Source: Deltaproteobacteria bacterium | GTDB lineage: Bacteria > Desulfobacterota > DSM-4660 > Desulfatiglandales > HGW-15 | NCBI GenBank assembly: GCA_016926135.1 | Contig: JAFGPH010000018.1 | Coordinates: 1-34,077, forward strand | Direction of reading: 5' to 3' | Length of the DNA: 34,077 nucleotides | Shown: positions 1-8,562 of the stretch, in pieces | Position numbering within the stretch: the first letter of the stretch is position 1 | Layout of the letters: each line of letters starts with the position of its first letter | The notes under the pieces: generated by a model | Database searches by the model: none | What the model was told of the DNA's origin: nothing | The model's input: only the letters and a program-made list of their open reading frames with translations | Program-made: the position numbers and the translations under genes

Positions 1-71
1 CCCCCGCTGGAAGCGGCACTTGCCGGAGTTCGCACAGTTCTCATAGGCTCTGTGTGCCCTGCGAGAGATGC

Positions 72-842
72 TCAAGTCTTGTGCTTTTCGAGGTAGGCGT
101 AGGCGTTGTGATTGTGGATCGACTCGAAGTTCTCGGCTTCTACGCTGAACCAGGTGATGTTGGGGTCCCTGTTCAGTTTCTGTGCAATCTCCCGCACCAC
201 GTCCTCCACGAACATGGGGTTGTTGTATGCCCTTTCCGTCACGAATTTCTCGTCCTCCCGTTTCAGCACCGAGTAGACGTCGCTGGAGACGGAGTCCTCC
301 ACCATCTTGATCAGGTCCTCGATCCAGACGAACCGCCTGAAACGCACCCGGAGCCTCACTTCACCGCGCTGGTTGTGGGCGCCGTACTCGCTGATCTCCT
401 TGGAACAGGGACAGAGTGTGGAGATCGGGACGTGGATGATGAGCATCAGGTCAGCCCTTTTATCCAATGATCCCTTAAAGGTACACTGGTATTCCATCAG
501 TCCCTGGCTGCGCGTGACCGGTGCCTTCTTGTTGATGAAGTAGGGGAAGGTGATCTCCATATGAGAGCTTTCCGCATCCAACCGGCGCTTCACTTCCTCC
601 ATGATCCCGATGAGGTTCTGGAGGGAGACGCGACGGCTGTGCTCGTTGAGGATCTCTACGAACCGGCTCATATGGGTCCCCTTGTAGTAGCGGGGCAGGC
701 TCACGTACATGTTGATCCTGGCGATGGTCTGCTGTTCTCCCTCATCCTTGTCCAGCACGGTGATAGGATAGGTGATCCCCTTTACCCCCACCTGATCGAT
801 ATCTATATTCCTGTAATCAGTGTGGTTCTGGATGTCTTCCAT
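72..842 (-). CDS. folE2: GTP cyclohydrolase FolE2 (GTP cyclohydrolase I type B)
   Basis: This 256-aa protein matches the FolE2/MptA family, which converts GTP to 7,8-dihydroneopterin triphosphate, the first step of folate and of queuosine-type deazapurine synthesis, in the cytoplasm. Visible family marks are the TLCPCSKEIS stretch (residues 142-151), whose second cysteine (C146) is the family's active-site/metal cysteine, and the C-terminal ENFESIHNHNAY block (238-249), which carries histidines typical of the metal site. Length is normal for the family. The ATG at 842 follows an AGGGG-like ribosome site. A good promoter lies just upstream (871-899). It stands alone on its strand. The identification is firm; which pathway it feeds (folate or queuosine) cannot be told here. 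Confidence 0.95.
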   Translation of the reverse strand: MEDIQNHTDYRNIDIDQVGVKGITYPITVLDKDEGEQQTIARINMYVSLPRYYKGTHMSRFVEILNEHSRRVSLQNLIGIMEEVKRRLDAESSHMEITFPYFINKKAPVTRSQGLMEYQCTFKGSLDKRADLMLIIHVPISTLCPCSKEISEYGAHNQRGEVRLRVRFRRFVWIEDLIKMVEDSVSSDVYSVLKREDEKFVTERAYNNPMFVEDVVREIAQKLNRDPNITWFSVEAENFESIHNHNAYAYLEKHKT

Positions 843-870
843 AAGCGTTTCCCCTTGTTCTCATGACGGC

Positions 871-899
871 ATTATTGTGGCCGCGGAAGGCCTTGTCAA
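871..899 (-). promoter_or_regulatory. sigma70-type promoter of folE2
   Basis: Read on the minus strand there is a perfect TTGACA (894-899), a 17-base spacer and AATAAT (871-876, five of six consensus bases), ending 28 bases before the folE2 start codon. The match is strong; activity is inferred. Confidence 0.7.
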
Positions 900-945
900 C
901 TGAAACAAAGCCCCTTCCCCCGTCCCCCTTTTTCCGGTCTCCGCC

Positions 946-979
946 CTCAGTACCCCTTTTCATGAAAAGGGGTACTGAG
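946..979. repeat. perfect 34-bp palindrome between the folE2 and tRNA promoters
   Basis: Arms of 15 bases (CTCAGTACCCCTTTT and its reverse complement) flank a central CATG, so the whole 34 bases is self-complementary. It lies upstream of the folE2 -35 box and upstream of the tRNA-Pro promoter, and no gene reads into it from either side, so a terminator role is not obvious. It could be a protein-binding site or a remnant of a small dispersed element. Function unknown. Confidence 0.7.
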
Positions 980-1032
980 TCCTCCGTAGTCCGTCCCCTG
1001 ATCTCTCTTATTTGACATGGCAAATTCGCGCC

Positions 1033-1061
1033 TTGATCTTGCACAATCATAAGGATATACT
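1033..1061 (+). promoter_or_regulatory. promoter of the tRNA-Pro unit
   Basis: TTGATC (1033-1038), a 17-base spacer and TATACT (1056-1061, five of six consensus bases) would start transcription near 1068, just before the broken tRNA copy at 1079. A TTGACA at 1012-1017 is nearby but has no good -10 at the right distance. Confidence 0.6.
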
Positions 1062-1078
1062 GCAGTCCAGTGGGATCA

Positions 1079-1133
1079 CGGGGCGTGGCGCAGTCTGGTA
1101 GCGCATCCCGCCCCACGGGCGGGAGTGTCGGAG
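1079..1133 (+). pseudogene. truncated tRNA-Pro copy (pseudo-tRNA)
   Basis: The first 27 bases (1079-1105: acceptor 5' strand and D arm) are identical to the intact tRNA-Pro that begins at 1188. The anticodon arm is replaced by a GC-rich hairpin (TCCCGCC, loop, GGCGGGA) whose loop does not show a proline anticodon, and only GTGTCGG (1125-1131) matches again. No T arm and no 3' acceptor strand follow. Instead a separate hairpin with arms near ACAAGAAGG (1136-1144) and CCTCTTGT (1153-1160) occupies the gap. It lies between the promoter and the working tRNA, so it should be co-transcribed. Confidence 0.7.
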
Positions 1134-1187
1134 GCACAAGAAGGACCTGTTGCCTCTTGTCCTTTGATGAATTCACCGCGGCATCAT

Positions 1188-1264
<77 letters not shown>

Positions 1265-1278
1265 GAATTGTAAAGTGA

Positions 1279-2376
1279 TCACTGACCCATGAGAGCCATG
1301 GATACCTTCGACTTCTGCCCCTGCCCCTGTGCTTTGATCACCAGTTGCCCTCCATCCTTTTTAAGCTGAAGGACTCCCGTATTTCCCTGGATCATAGCCA
1401 TTCCCAGTTGCCAGCCCTTGGCGGTCAAGGCCTGTTTGTAGAAGTTGACAATCTCCTCCGGGGTGGCAGGAATTTCCAGGTCCACCCTTGTGTTCGGACC
1501 ATAGGTCATTTCCTTGATCACCTTGGCCCCGTCCATGAGTGGTGCCCTGCCGTTCATGACGGCCTCGCTTGAGCCCTGTTGATCACCCGATTCGGAGGGT
1601 GCGGTCCCACCACTCCCCGTTTTCGGTGTCGGGGCTGCCTGCGGTTGTGTTTGAGGAGTGGGAGCCGGAGCGGTCTTCGGTTTCTTAACGGTCGTCCGGA
1701 CCTCCTCTGCCACGGGAAATGCGGCACTGACAGTGATTGTCTTTCCAGACTGGACCTGAATATCTCGAATTTCCCGAACGGACCGATCCTTGCGGTCTTC
1801 CACCTTGGCATAGTAAGCGCCTGGAAGGAGGTTGTATTCGGCCGCCTTGCCGTCCTCCCGCGTCCAGCCGTCCCCCATGTACTTGTCGTCCTGCTGCTGG
1901 TATACCTTGACATAGGCCTTGTATGGAGAACCGTTCTTGTTGGCCGTAACCCCAAGCACGCCCCCCTCCACAAAAGTGGCAAACCTTTCCACAGTCTGAT
2001 CGGCCTTCACCTCCACGTTCTCGATCCAGACCACCGGACGCTGAGCAACGCTTTGGTCTTGAAAAGAGACCTTGTAACGACCAGGGAGAAGCTTGAACTC
2101 GGCCGCCTTGCCGTCCTCCCGCGTCCAGCCGTCCCCCATGTACTTCTCATCGTCCTGGCGGAACACCTTGACGTAGGTCTTGGCCGGAGCATTCTTCTTG
2201 ATCGCCTTTACACGCAGGACCCCTTCCGTCGCAAAATTGGCGATCCGCTCGGTCGTCCGGCCTTCGACGATTTCCACGTCTTGGATGTCCACCGTGGGTC
2301 TCTGGATGACACTGTGATCCTGGGCGCGGATGTCATAGATCCCGGGAAGAAGACGGAAAGCGGCGGGCTTTTCCAC
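1279..2376 (-). CDS. C-terminal part of a frameshifted secreted VWA/repeat protein
   Basis: This frame continues the protein encoded at 2333-3799 and is probably not an independent gene; the ATG at 2376 is only the first in this frame and has no clear ribosome site. It encodes two full beta-sandwich-like repeats of about 87 residues, each with YVKV, KYMGDGWTREDGKAAE and LLPG (carboxypeptidase-regulatory/SpaA-like appearance). A Pro/Thr/Gln-rich linker (about residues 225-270) follows, then a C-terminal domain of about 90 residues beginning near APLMDGAKVIKEMTYG, which resembles small periplasmic domains of unknown function. Removing one C from a GCCC run at 2365-2367 (plus-strand GGG) restores a single frame reading GKAAAFRLLPG, matching the other repeats. 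Either a real inactivating frameshift or a sequence error. Confidence 0.75.
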   Translation of the reverse strand: MEKPAAFRLLPGIYDIRAQDHSVIQRPTVDIQDVEIVEGRTTERIANFATEGVLRVKAIKKNAPAKTYVKVFRQDDEKYMGDGWTREDGKAAEFKLLPGRYKVSFQDQSVAQRPVVWIENVEVKADQTVERFATFVEGGVLGVTANKNGSPYKAYVKVYQQQDDKYMGDGWTREDGKAAEYNLLPGAYYAKVEDRKDRSVREIRDIQVQSGKTITVSAAFPVAEEVRTTVKKPKTAPAPTPQTQPQAAPTPKTGSGGTAPSESGDQQGSSEAVMNGRAPLMDGAKVIKEMTYGPNTRVDLEIPATPEEIVNFYKQALTAKGWQLGMAMIQGNTGVLQLKKDGGQLVIKAQGQGQKSKVSMALMGQ

Positions 2377-3799
2377 ACTGGGTCAGGATCTCCACATAGG
2401 CCTTGAATGGTTTTCCGTCCTTAATAGAGGTCACTTTCAGGCTGACGGGCGGTTTTTCCGCTGCCTTCTTGACCACCTCTCTGGCCGCCAGTTGAAAGTC
2501 TTTGGCCGTCTTAGCTGTAAAATACTCGCCGCCTCCAGCCTTGGCCATGCACTCGAGCTGGGTCCGTTCTTCTTCAGTAACATCAAAACCGATCACGTGC
2601 ATCACGAACCGGATCCCGGCCTCCCTGAGTTCCTTGACCAAGGCGCAGGGATCGCCTTCGCAGGTCTCCTTGCCATCCGAGACCAGGATGATGGCGGTCT
2701 CATCCTCCAAATGTTTGATTCTCTCTGCTGTATTGCGAACGGAAAGGGTAATGGGGGTCTTGCCCTTGGGGCTCAGTTCCTGGATGGTCCTGATGAGTTT
2801 GTTTTTGTTCACTTTGCCCAAAGGGGCCAGTTCCTCTACGTCCTTACAGTCCCCCTTGCGGCGGTGGCCATAGGCCACAAGGCCCACGACGGCATCATCC
2901 GGGAGATCTTTGATAAGACCGGTCAGAACTTCCTTGGCAATGGCGATCTTGGCCTTGCCTTCCACTTGCCCCCACATGGAACCAGAGGCGTCCAGGATAA
3001 ACACGAGATTTCCGGAAGAAGCGGCCGCCGGGTTTGACCCGGCTGTCCCTTGATCCGATGAAGACGCAGGAACCGGGAGGGGTGCGGTGTTTGTCGCTGT
3101 CTGCGCCTTGCCGGTCAGGACCAGCGCAGGTCTGGTTTTTGATTCCAAGGCGGAAGCGGTGGCCGCCTTTTTCGAAGCGGGAGTCGAGGGCCTATCACCC
3201 GCTCCCCTCCCTGTGTCCATCTTGGTATATCCAGCCGGGATCTTAAAGAGAGATGAATCCACAGGCCCTTCCTGAATATTCCTGAGTTCCAGAACCGGGT
3301 TTTCGTTCATTCCGAAACGTTCTTCCCGGACAATGTGGTCGAGTCTTCTTGAGTACCAGACCTTGGCGGCGGGTTCCGATCCGCCTGGCCCTGAATAAAG
3401 GAATGTCTCGCATTCATAGCCGTTGACGGTTTCGATCGAACCCGGCCTTTCGGTCATCCCTTTTCGAGTCATTTTCCAGCCGACCAGTGGGTTCATCATA
3501 GCGGTCTTGTCGATGTCCTTCATTTGCACATACTGGCGAACCTGGTCATTGAGCCCCCATGTGAGGCCCGTATCCCGGTTCACGATGGTCGGATAGGGAG
3601 AAACGTTCATGGGCCCTTTGACCTTTTGGAGACGGTACAGATTGTCCCGGACGTGGAGCTTAAGGGTGTAGTTGCCTCCGGGTCCCGTAATGACAACGTC
3701 GGCAGTGAACTGGGCCGCCGAGGCCATCGTGAGGGCGCCTGTGACTGCCAAGGTTGCTATAGTTGGGGCCACACCGCCAAGAAGTCTCCTGAATTCCAT
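2333..3799 (-). CDS. secreted von Willebrand factor A domain protein (N-terminal part, frameshifted)
   Basis: The start is placed at the ATG at 3799, which has a strong AGGAGGAGGAAGG ribosome site; the upstream in-frame ATG at 3826 lacks one. A signal peptide (hydrophobic stretch, cleavage near ASA-AQF) sends it to the periplasm or beyond. Residues of about 30-200 form a domain resembling LolA/DUF4412-like lipid- or outer-membrane-associated proteins. A VWA domain follows with a MIDAS start DASGSMW, then GLVAYGHR and ILVSDGKETCEGD, so metal-dependent ligand binding is expected. After the VWA domain the first repeat begins (VSLKVTSIKDGKPFKAYVEI) and the frame then derails into unrelated residues. 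The normal continuation lies in the adjacent frame (1279-2376). The joined product would be roughly 840 residues. Ligand unknown. Confidence 0.8.
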   Translation of the reverse strand: MEFRRLLGGVAPTIATLAVTGALTMASAAQFTADVVITGPGGNYTLKLHVRDNLYRLQKVKGPMNVSPYPTIVNRDTGLTWGLNDQVRQYVQMKDIDKTAMMNPLVGWKMTRKGMTERPGSIETVNGYECETFLYSGPGGSEPAAKVWYSRRLDHIVREERFGMNENPVLELRNIQEGPVDSSLFKIPAGYTKMDTGRGAGDRPSTPASKKAATASALESKTRPALVLTGKAQTATNTAPLPVPASSSDQGTAGSNPAAASSGNLVFILDASGSMWGQVEGKAKIAIAKEVLTGLIKDLPDDAVVGLVAYGHRRKGDCKDVEELAPLGKVNKNKLIRTIQELSPKGKTPITLSVRNTAERIKHLEDETAIILVSDGKETCEGDPCALVKELREAGIRFVMHVIGFDVTEEERTQLECMAKAGGGEYFTAKTAKDFQLAAREVVKKAAEKPPVSLKVTSIKDGKPFKAYVEILTQCGKARRFPSSSRDL

Positions 3800-4192
3800 C
3801 CTTCCTCCTCCTGGTTTCAAATCCATGGGTGAGCGACAATTTTAAAGCACTTGTTTACTAACTTATTTCCATGCTGGAGTCCATTTCCAAAAAGCGGAAA
3901 AGGCTTTTTCTCCAGAAAAGAGCTGGCAAAGGATTGGCATGTCCTCCCCCAACACTCCCCTTTTCTTGCACATCTTCACAACGGTATCCATTCGCTTCCA
4001 TCCTCCTACCCCCACCCAATAAAAATAGGCACTTTGCTTGACAACCTCCAAAGCGTGCTTACTTTTTGGCGGTTTCATCTATACAACAAAGATAATCAGC
4101 TGGTTAGCCGGATTGGGGATTGTCCTTTCCGTTTACCCCTGGCTTCAAACCGGACGGTGGTCACTACAATTTTTGGAGGAGGTTTTGGGGAT
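3800..4192. other. intergenic region between the VWA gene and groES
   Basis: This 393-base divergent spacer should hold promoters for both flanking genes. No CIRCE element (TTAGCACTC-N9-GAGTGCTAA) is visible and no convincing sigma32 promoter pair was found. A TTGACA occurs at 4038-4043 but lacks a good -10 box at 17 bases. A hairpin with outer arms CTGGAG/CTCCAG and inner arms AAAAAGC/GCTTTTT spans 3874-3915. No coding potential is evident apart from an in-frame upstream extension of groES that lacks family similarity. Confidence 0.5.
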
Positions 4193-4480
4193 ATGAAGAT
4201 TAGACCATTGAATGACAGGGTATTGGTTCTCAGGATTGAACAGGAAGAGAAGACCTCTGGCGGGATCATTATTCCCGATACCGCCAAGGAGAAGCCCCAG
4301 GAGGGCAAGGTGGTTGCAGCAGGGCCCGGAAAACTCAATGATAAGGGAGAGAGAATTCCCCTGGAGGTGAAAGAGAAAGACCGGGTGTTGTTCGGGAAGT
4401 ATTCGGGTACGGAAATCAAGGTCGACGGGGTGGAGCACCTGATCTTGAGGGAAGAGGATATCCTTGGAATCGTCCAATAA
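4193..4480 (+). CDS. groES: co-chaperonin GroES
   Basis: This 95-aa protein is the heptameric lid of the GroEL folding chamber in the cytoplasm. It begins [12 protein letters not shown], a classic GroES N terminus. It carries the mobile loop [18 protein letters not shown] that contacts GroEL, then the GKVVAAGPG and [15 protein letters not shown] segments, and ends EEDILGIVQ. The frame stays open upstream to 3851, but the ATG at 4193 is the true start: it follows GGAGGAGG and gives the usual family length. It is 21 bases upstream of groEL in the standard bicistronic order. No CIRCE operator is seen, so HrcA control is not supported by the sequence. Confidence 0.97.
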   Translation: MKIRPLNDRVLVLRIEQEEKTSGGIIIPDTAKEKPQEGKVVAAGPGKLNDKGERIPLEVKEKDRVLFGKYSGTEIKVDGVEHLILREEDILGIVQ

Positions 4481-6124
<1,644 letters not shown>

Positions 6125-6144
6125 TCGCGAATCGACCTCACAGA

Positions 6145-6184
6145 AAAATTTCGGGCAGGGGACCACCCTGCCCGATTCTTTTGT
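6145..6184. terminator. intrinsic terminator after groEL, probably bidirectional
   Basis: A perfect 9-bp stem (CGGGCAGGG at 6152-6160, CCCTGCCCG at 6166-6174) with a 5-base loop is followed on the plus strand by ATTCTTTT. On the minus strand it is followed by AAATTTTTC, so it can also end the histidine kinase transcript arriving from the other side. Confidence 0.85.
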
Positions 6185-6214
6185 GGCAGATTAATTGGGA
6201 GCAAGGAACCGATT

Positions 6215-7420
6215 TCAGGCAGCTTTGGCTTCTTTCTCCAGGATCTCCCTTACCTTGATCGAGAGGGATTGGACACCGAAAGGCTTCTGGAGGAAATCCT
6301 GTGCGCCCATGTCCAGGATCTCCCGAACCGATCTGTCCATGTCGTAGCCGCTGCAGAGCAGGACCTTGATGTGGGGTCGCGCCTCCCGCAGAAAGAGGTA
6401 TACATCCCTTGCCGTCATATCCGGGAGCTTGACGTCCAGGATGACCAGATCAATGCCTTCCTCAAGGTTCCCGACCTTGTTCACGGCTGCCGCACCCGTT
6501 TCTGCACCCAGAACACGAAAGCCCATCCTTTCCAGGATCTCTCGAAATATGGCCAGAACGGGAGCTTCATCCTCCACCACCATCACCGTCTGCCTTCCCT
6601 CGCCGAACCCGGCCTCCAACTCCATCTGGACAGGGGCACTGACACCCTCCGGAACAGGCAAATAAACCCTTACGGTCGTTCCCCTTCCCGGTTCGGACTC
6701 GATCCCTATCCACCCCTCATGGTTTCTGACGATGCCGTACACGGCGGCCATGCCAAGGCCACGGCCTATCCACTTTGTGGTGAAGAAGGGCTCAAAAACC
6801 CTGTTTCTCGTTTCCCTGTCCATACCCTCACCGGTATCCTCCACCTGGAGACAAACATATTTGCCGGGGATCAGGCCGCGGGGACCCGCGGCCTCGGCCT
6901 CCAGGCTTTCCTGCATCGTCGTTATCCTGATGAGGCCGGAACCCGCCATAGCCTCCTTTGAATTCTCCACGAGGGTGGACAGCACCATTTGCATCTGGGC
7001 CGGATCTGCAACCACCTGGGGAAGACCCGTTTCCAGATGCGTCTCCAGCAGGACAGCGGGTCCCAGTCCCGGCCTGATCTTGGCCAGGAATGTCTCCACC
7101 GACTCGTTCAGGGACACGGCCATGGGAAGGTACTTTCCACCCCTCGCATAGGCAAGCAATTGGTCCGTGAGCTGGGTCATCCTCCCCACGGCGGCCCTCA
7201 TGGATCGACTGTATTTGTCCACGACGGGATTGCCTGGAAGGTCCATGTTGAGCAGTTCTATATTCCCTGCGATCGCCACGAGGGCATTGTTGAACTGGTG
7301 AGCCACCCCGCCGGCCAGGGCGGCAACCGCCTCCAGTTCCTGGCTGTCTTGAAGACATGTCTCAGGGGCGTCCATCCTGAGACGTATCGTGTCACTCATG
7401 TCTTTAATTGACGCGACCAT
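6215..7420 (-). CDS. sensorless hybrid histidine kinase with C-terminal receiver domain
   Basis: This 401-aa cytoplasmic signalling protein autophosphorylates on a histidine and can pass the phosphate to its own receiver. The H box is GGVAHQFNNAL with H41. The ATPase domain shows the N box VENSKEAM (N153), G1 DTGEGM (D195), F box EPFFTTK and G2 GRGLGMAAV. After a linker (about 255-275) comes a receiver with acidic pair E283/D284, phospho-acceptor D329 (VILDVKLP) and K379 (KPF). There is no transmembrane segment and no PAS or GAF input domain; only about 30 residues precede the H box, so the signal must come from a partner. GGAGGAG precedes the ATG at 7420. No cognate DNA-binding regulator is adjacent. 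Confidence 0.92.
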   Translation of the reverse strand: MVASIKDMSDTIRLRMDAPETCLQDSQELEAVAALAGGVAHQFNNALVAIAGNIELLNMDLPGNPVVDKYSRSMRAAVGRMTQLTDQLLAYARGGKYLPMAVSLNESVETFLAKIRPGLGPAVLLETHLETGLPQVVADPAQMQMVLSTLVENSKEAMAGSGLIRITTMQESLEAEAAGPRGLIPGKYVCLQVEDTGEGMDRETRNRVFEPFFTTKWIGRGLGMAAVYGIVRNHEGWIGIESEPGRGTTVRVYLPVPEGVSAPVQMELEAGFGEGRQTVMVVEDEAPVLAIFREILERMGFRVLGAETGAAAVNKVGNLEEGIDLVILDVKLPDMTARDVYLFLREARPHIKVLLCSGYDMDRSVREILDMGAQDFLQKPFGVQSLSIKVREILEKEAKAA

Positions 7421-7896
7421 GACTCCTCCGGAAAGAGGTGCAATAGGAGAGGATCACCTTCACGTGCCGGGCCTGGATCGGTATCCATCGGGAAGGGCGG
7501 ACCGACATGCAAAACGCCAACGGGCTTCAAAAGGATTGCGGGGTTGGGTCGCTGAAACCTTTGTTTTGAGATTATTCGGGTTGTTTAGAAAAAAGCTCAG
7601 AGGATGTCAAAGCGGAATAGGGAAAAGGGCGACTTAGGATCGCTCCCCCGAGAAGAGACTCACAAATACCCATAAATGCTTCAAATTCTGACATATTCCC
7701 GCAACCAACTGGAATAAAAGGGAATTCGACGCAAAGCATTAATTAATAACTTCAATGTGTTATTCCTTCCGGGTCCTCCTCCAGGGGCATTTTAATGTAT
7801 CCATATCTCTACCTTTCTCTCATTTTCTTGGCCTTTCGGTCTTTTTCACTCAATGGGGTTTCCTTTTTCCCGTATCCGGGGCGGATTGTACCCAAT
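7421..7896. other. 476-base intergenic region upstream of the histidine kinase
   Basis: It contains the kinase promoter candidate (7582-7610) and a 160-base untranslated leader. Between 7611 and 7896 lies the 3' region of the bactofilin transcript; the short inverted repeat AATAAC/GTTATT (7745-7750 and 7759-7764) and a CCCG/CGGG pair near 7876-7887 lack U-tracts and are not convincing terminators. No gene is recognised. Confidence 0.5.
7582..7610 (-). promoter_or_regulatory. candidate promoter of the histidine kinase gene
   Basis: On the minus strand a perfect TTGACA (7605-7610) is followed after 17 bases by TAAACA (7582-7587), only three of six consensus bases. The -35 is convincing, the -10 weak. 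Confidence 0.4.
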
Positions 7897-8553
7897 TCAT
7901 TTCTTCGGCCTGAGCTCGAAATTCTGCCTGGTTGTGCCTTCCCCGGAAATATGGATCTTGTTCTTTTCCTTCTTATAGCCCTTTGCCTCGATCTTCAGTT
8001 TCCATTCCCCCTCTTTGAGGCTGATGAATTCGTAGTATCCTGATGCATTCGTTTCGATCTGCTTCTTCTCAGATCCCTTGCATTTGATCTTTGCATTCTT
8101 GACGGGTCTTCCCGACTCCTTGTCGGTCACGATACCGTAGATGGCCGTCAGCCCCACCGGAGGGCCGTCCTTGTATTCATCAGACCCGACGATGGGCGTG
8201 TCTCCTCCCTCAACGATCTCCCGTGCCCGATACATCCGGGTGTGCCCCTCGAAGATCACCCCCTCATCGATCACCACGGCGGGCGCCAGGATATTGCCGA
8301 AAACCTTGGCGGGCGCACGGAGGTCGGCCCGCTGATCGGCCACAATGTTTCCGTGGATCTCGCCGCTGACGACGACGTAAGAGACGTGCATGTCTCCTTC
8401 CACGAGGGCATCCTCACCCACGACCAGATTCCCGTCCGAGATAATTTCACCCTTGTAGTAGCCGTCAATCCTGAGGGTGCCCTCAAAACGGAGTTTCCCC
8501 TCAAACTCCGTATCCTTCCCCAGAAAGGTGATCTCCTTGTCCGCCCTTCTCAT
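7897..8553 (-). CDS. bactofilin fused to a carboxypeptidase regulatory-like domain
   Basis: This 218-aa protein starts with a bactofilin domain (about residues 5-115). Bactofilins are polymer-forming beta-helix cytoskeletal proteins involved in cell shape, envelope or polar organisation. The repeating short beta pattern is visible in FEGKLRFEGTLRIDGYYKGEI, VVGEDALVEGD, VVVSGEIHGNI and ADLRAPAKVFGNI. From about residue 137 a second domain begins, with AIYGIVTDKESGRPVKNAKIK, SGYYEFISLKEGEWKLKIEAKGY and a final beta strand, the pattern of a CarboxypepD_reg/transthyretin-like fold that is usually extracytoplasmic. No signal peptide is visible, so the second domain is probably cytosolic here. It follows the CNBD-HDOD gene by nine bases and is likely co-transcribed. 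Confidence 0.85.
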   Translation of the reverse strand: MRRADKEITFLGKDTEFEGKLRFEGTLRIDGYYKGEIISDGNLVVGEDALVEGDMHVSYVVVSGEIHGNIVADQRADLRAPAKVFGNILAPAVVIDEGVIFEGHTRMYRAREIVEGGDTPIVGSDEYKDGPPVGLTAIYGIVTDKESGRPVKNAKIKCKGSEKKQIETNASGYYEFISLKEGEWKLKIEAKGYKKEKNKIHISGEGTTRQNFELRPKK

Positions 8554-8562
8554 TGGTCTCTC

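Noticed and set aside
1..71. Possible gene or terminator at the left edge
   Set aside because: Only a short CCGCT/AGCGG repeat is present and no reading frame or U-tract was seen.
3851..4192. Upstream in-frame extension of groES by 114 codons
   Set aside because: It has no GroES similarity and no ribosome site, whereas the ATG at 4193 follows GGAGGAGG and gives the standard length.
7793..7806. Fourteen bases TAATGTATCCATAT also found at 17022-17035 in the attenuator leader
   Set aside because: Flanking sequence does not match, and a nearby 14-codon frame with a plausible ribosome site has no terminator pair, so this looks like chance.
7876..7887. Hairpin CCCG/CGGG after the bactofilin gene
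   Set aside because: The stem is short and is followed by A rather than U on the transcribed strand.
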